Below, piece after piece: positions 5,401 through 5,581 of a stretch of 5,581 bases of DNA; the first letter of the stretch is position 1; every line of letters begins with the position of its first letter. Below the pieces are notes generated by a model. The model ran no database searches. It saw only the letters and a program-made list of their open reading frames with translations, and was not told where the DNA came from. A program made the translations under genes and the position numbers. Source of the stretch: an uncultured Acidobacteriota bacterium (GTDB lineage: Bacteria > Acidobacteriota > Thermoanaerobaculia > UBA5066); the NCBI GenBank assembly GCA_937902605.1, contig CALFNC010000021.1, forward strand, positions 1 through 5,581, read 5' to 3'.

Positions 5401-5581
5401 AACCGGACGATGACGATTCCTCCCGAGGGCTGGGTGGTGGAGTAGACGTACTCGACGTTCGGGATCTCATAGATCGCCTTCTCGACCGGTCCGATCAGCC
5501 GACGCTCCGCCTCCTCGGCGGTCGCTCCCGGCATCGCCAGGAAGACGTCGATCATCGGGACCTCGATCTGCGGCTCCTCCT
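2436..5581 (-). CDS. RND-family efflux permease, inner-membrane subunit (N-terminus outside the window)
   Basis: The frame is open from the window edge, reading EEPQIEVPMIDVFLAMPGA, so roughly the first 40-50 residues, including the first membrane helix, lie outside. Numbering from the Met at 5555, a porter domain (1-300) is followed by a helix bundle (about 308-460), a cytoplasmic link (461-500), the seventh helix (505-525), the second porter domain (530-860) and the last helix bundle (868-1020). Proton-relay residues are present: Asp370-Asp371 in GILVDDAIVVVEN, Arg936 in the IIVRNSILLVDF motif where AcrB has Lys, Arg966 in AVRFRPI, and Thr973. Such pumps export toxic compounds or metals from periplasm or membrane using proton influx, together with an adaptor and a TolC-like channel, presumably encoded just upstream. 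The EEPQI...PMIDVF opening and the DUF2892/PII-like neighbours suggest the branch of multidrug-like RND permeases found in such operons rather than classical CzcA/CusA. Substrate is unknown. No frameshift is seen. Confidence 0.95.
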   Translation of the reverse strand, partial: EEPQIEVPMIDVFLAMPGATAEEAERRLIGPVEKAIYEIPNVEYVYSTTQPSGGIVIVRFLVGTDPDQAVVRVQAKLSELSPKLPAGAMPPVVVPRGIDDVPVLAWTLWSKDASPTQIRQVAEELKTELTRHPRVAQVTVLGGQRRVVRVTFDRDRLASHHASLLQATQAVSALNWRLPAGTFASGNLETQVEVGSLLRSAEEVGNVVVGVYGGKPVFLREVATVADGPEEPSQYAWLMSGAAGSEKGLPSATDAAAVTIAVSKKPGTNAVELVQELDALVARLKSPVVPSNVTMTKTRDYGKTANEKSSELMFHVGLATISVVLLMAFALGRREALVVLVAVPTTLALTLASSYMFGYTLNRVTLFALIFAIGILVDDAIVVVENIHRHYELGWGPPRLTTVYAVDEVGNPTILATFAVVAALLPLAFVSGLMGPYMRPIPINASAAMIFSLFVAFVVSPWLTFKLFRKYAEAHMKEGRSFEVDAETPQEDRLHRFYKALFTPLLESKAKRWALLGSVVGLLFLSMGLVYLKVVKVKMLPYDNKSEIQVVLDMPEGTTLETTAAAARDLAETVRALPEVTDVEVYAGTSAPFNFNGLVRHYFLRSGPLVADLQVNLLPKDERKRDSHPFAKDVRILLAPIAKKWNANVKVTEVPPGPPVLSTMVAEIYGPSLEKRVDLARQVRKVFEETPGVVDTDWLVGAFGTPAPKLELSVDGEKAARSGITSEMVVRTLRVALDGVEVGLLRDGTASEAVPLVLRLDRAQRSSLDGLLATSVQGSQGQLVPLRELVTVHEGTRERFIYHKNLQPVTYVLAEMAGVAEAPVYGILDMQKRIEALKAPDGSPLELMSTHMPTDSTKYAMKWDGEWHITYEVFRDMGIAFAAVIVLIYFLVVGWFKSFVTPLIIMAPIPLTLIGILPSHGFGGVFFTATSMIGFIALAGIIVRNSILLVDFINLELEMGEGLADAVIKAGAVRFRPIVLTAAALVVGGLVILLDPIFQGLAVALISGVVVATVLTLVVIPLLYYMYLSTVGTGTVTSGTVPESETA

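Overview
The window is strongly GC-rich and densely coded, with short intergenic gaps and start/stop overlaps. It looks like a chromosomal segment of a GC-rich environmental bacterium. The Pro/Ala-rich PEGA-type membrane protein and the RND/DUF2892/ArsR/DUF302 gene set would suit an Acidobacteriota or deltaproteobacterial-type (including Myxococcota) genome. That placement is inference; nothing in the window fixes the taxon.

Layout. Positions 3-1034 (+) encode a membrane-anchored protein with a long Pro/Ala-rich linker and two PEGA-like beta domains. Its 5' end may lie outside the window. It converges, with only 12 bases between stop codons, on a block in which everything reads on the minus strand. 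In minus-strand transcription order that block holds: the 3' 1047 codons of an RND efflux permease (5581 to 2436, its N-terminus outside the window); a 63-residue DUF2892 membrane protein (2439-2248) overlapping the permease stop by ATGA; the 19-codon stump of a PII-like regulator gene (2233-2174); a promoter with a perfect TTGACA -35 box; an ArsR-family repressor (2126-1743); a tiny one-helix membrane protein (from 1746, again ATGA-coupled); and a DUF302 protein (1448-1047).

The genes seem to form two consecutive same-strand units. The first is an efflux operon: permease, DUF2892 and, ancestrally, a PII-like protein. The second is an ArsR-controlled unit with its own promoter: arsR, small membrane protein, DUF302. 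The several cysteines in ArsR, DUF302 and DUF2892 suggest that a thiol-reactive signal (metal, sulfur species or redox) connects them. That is inference from context.

The most interesting observation is the tiny membrane protein. Its frame meets UGA after 30 codons, directly after the membrane helix and a GVPT motif, and then stays open for 37 more codons. A strong hairpin lies at the spacing and with the loop expected of a bacterial SECIS element, and its lower stem includes the UGA itself. It is a candidate short selenoprotein. The second notable point is the PII-like gene, which keeps its ribosome-binding site and N-terminus but ends where the arsR promoter begins.
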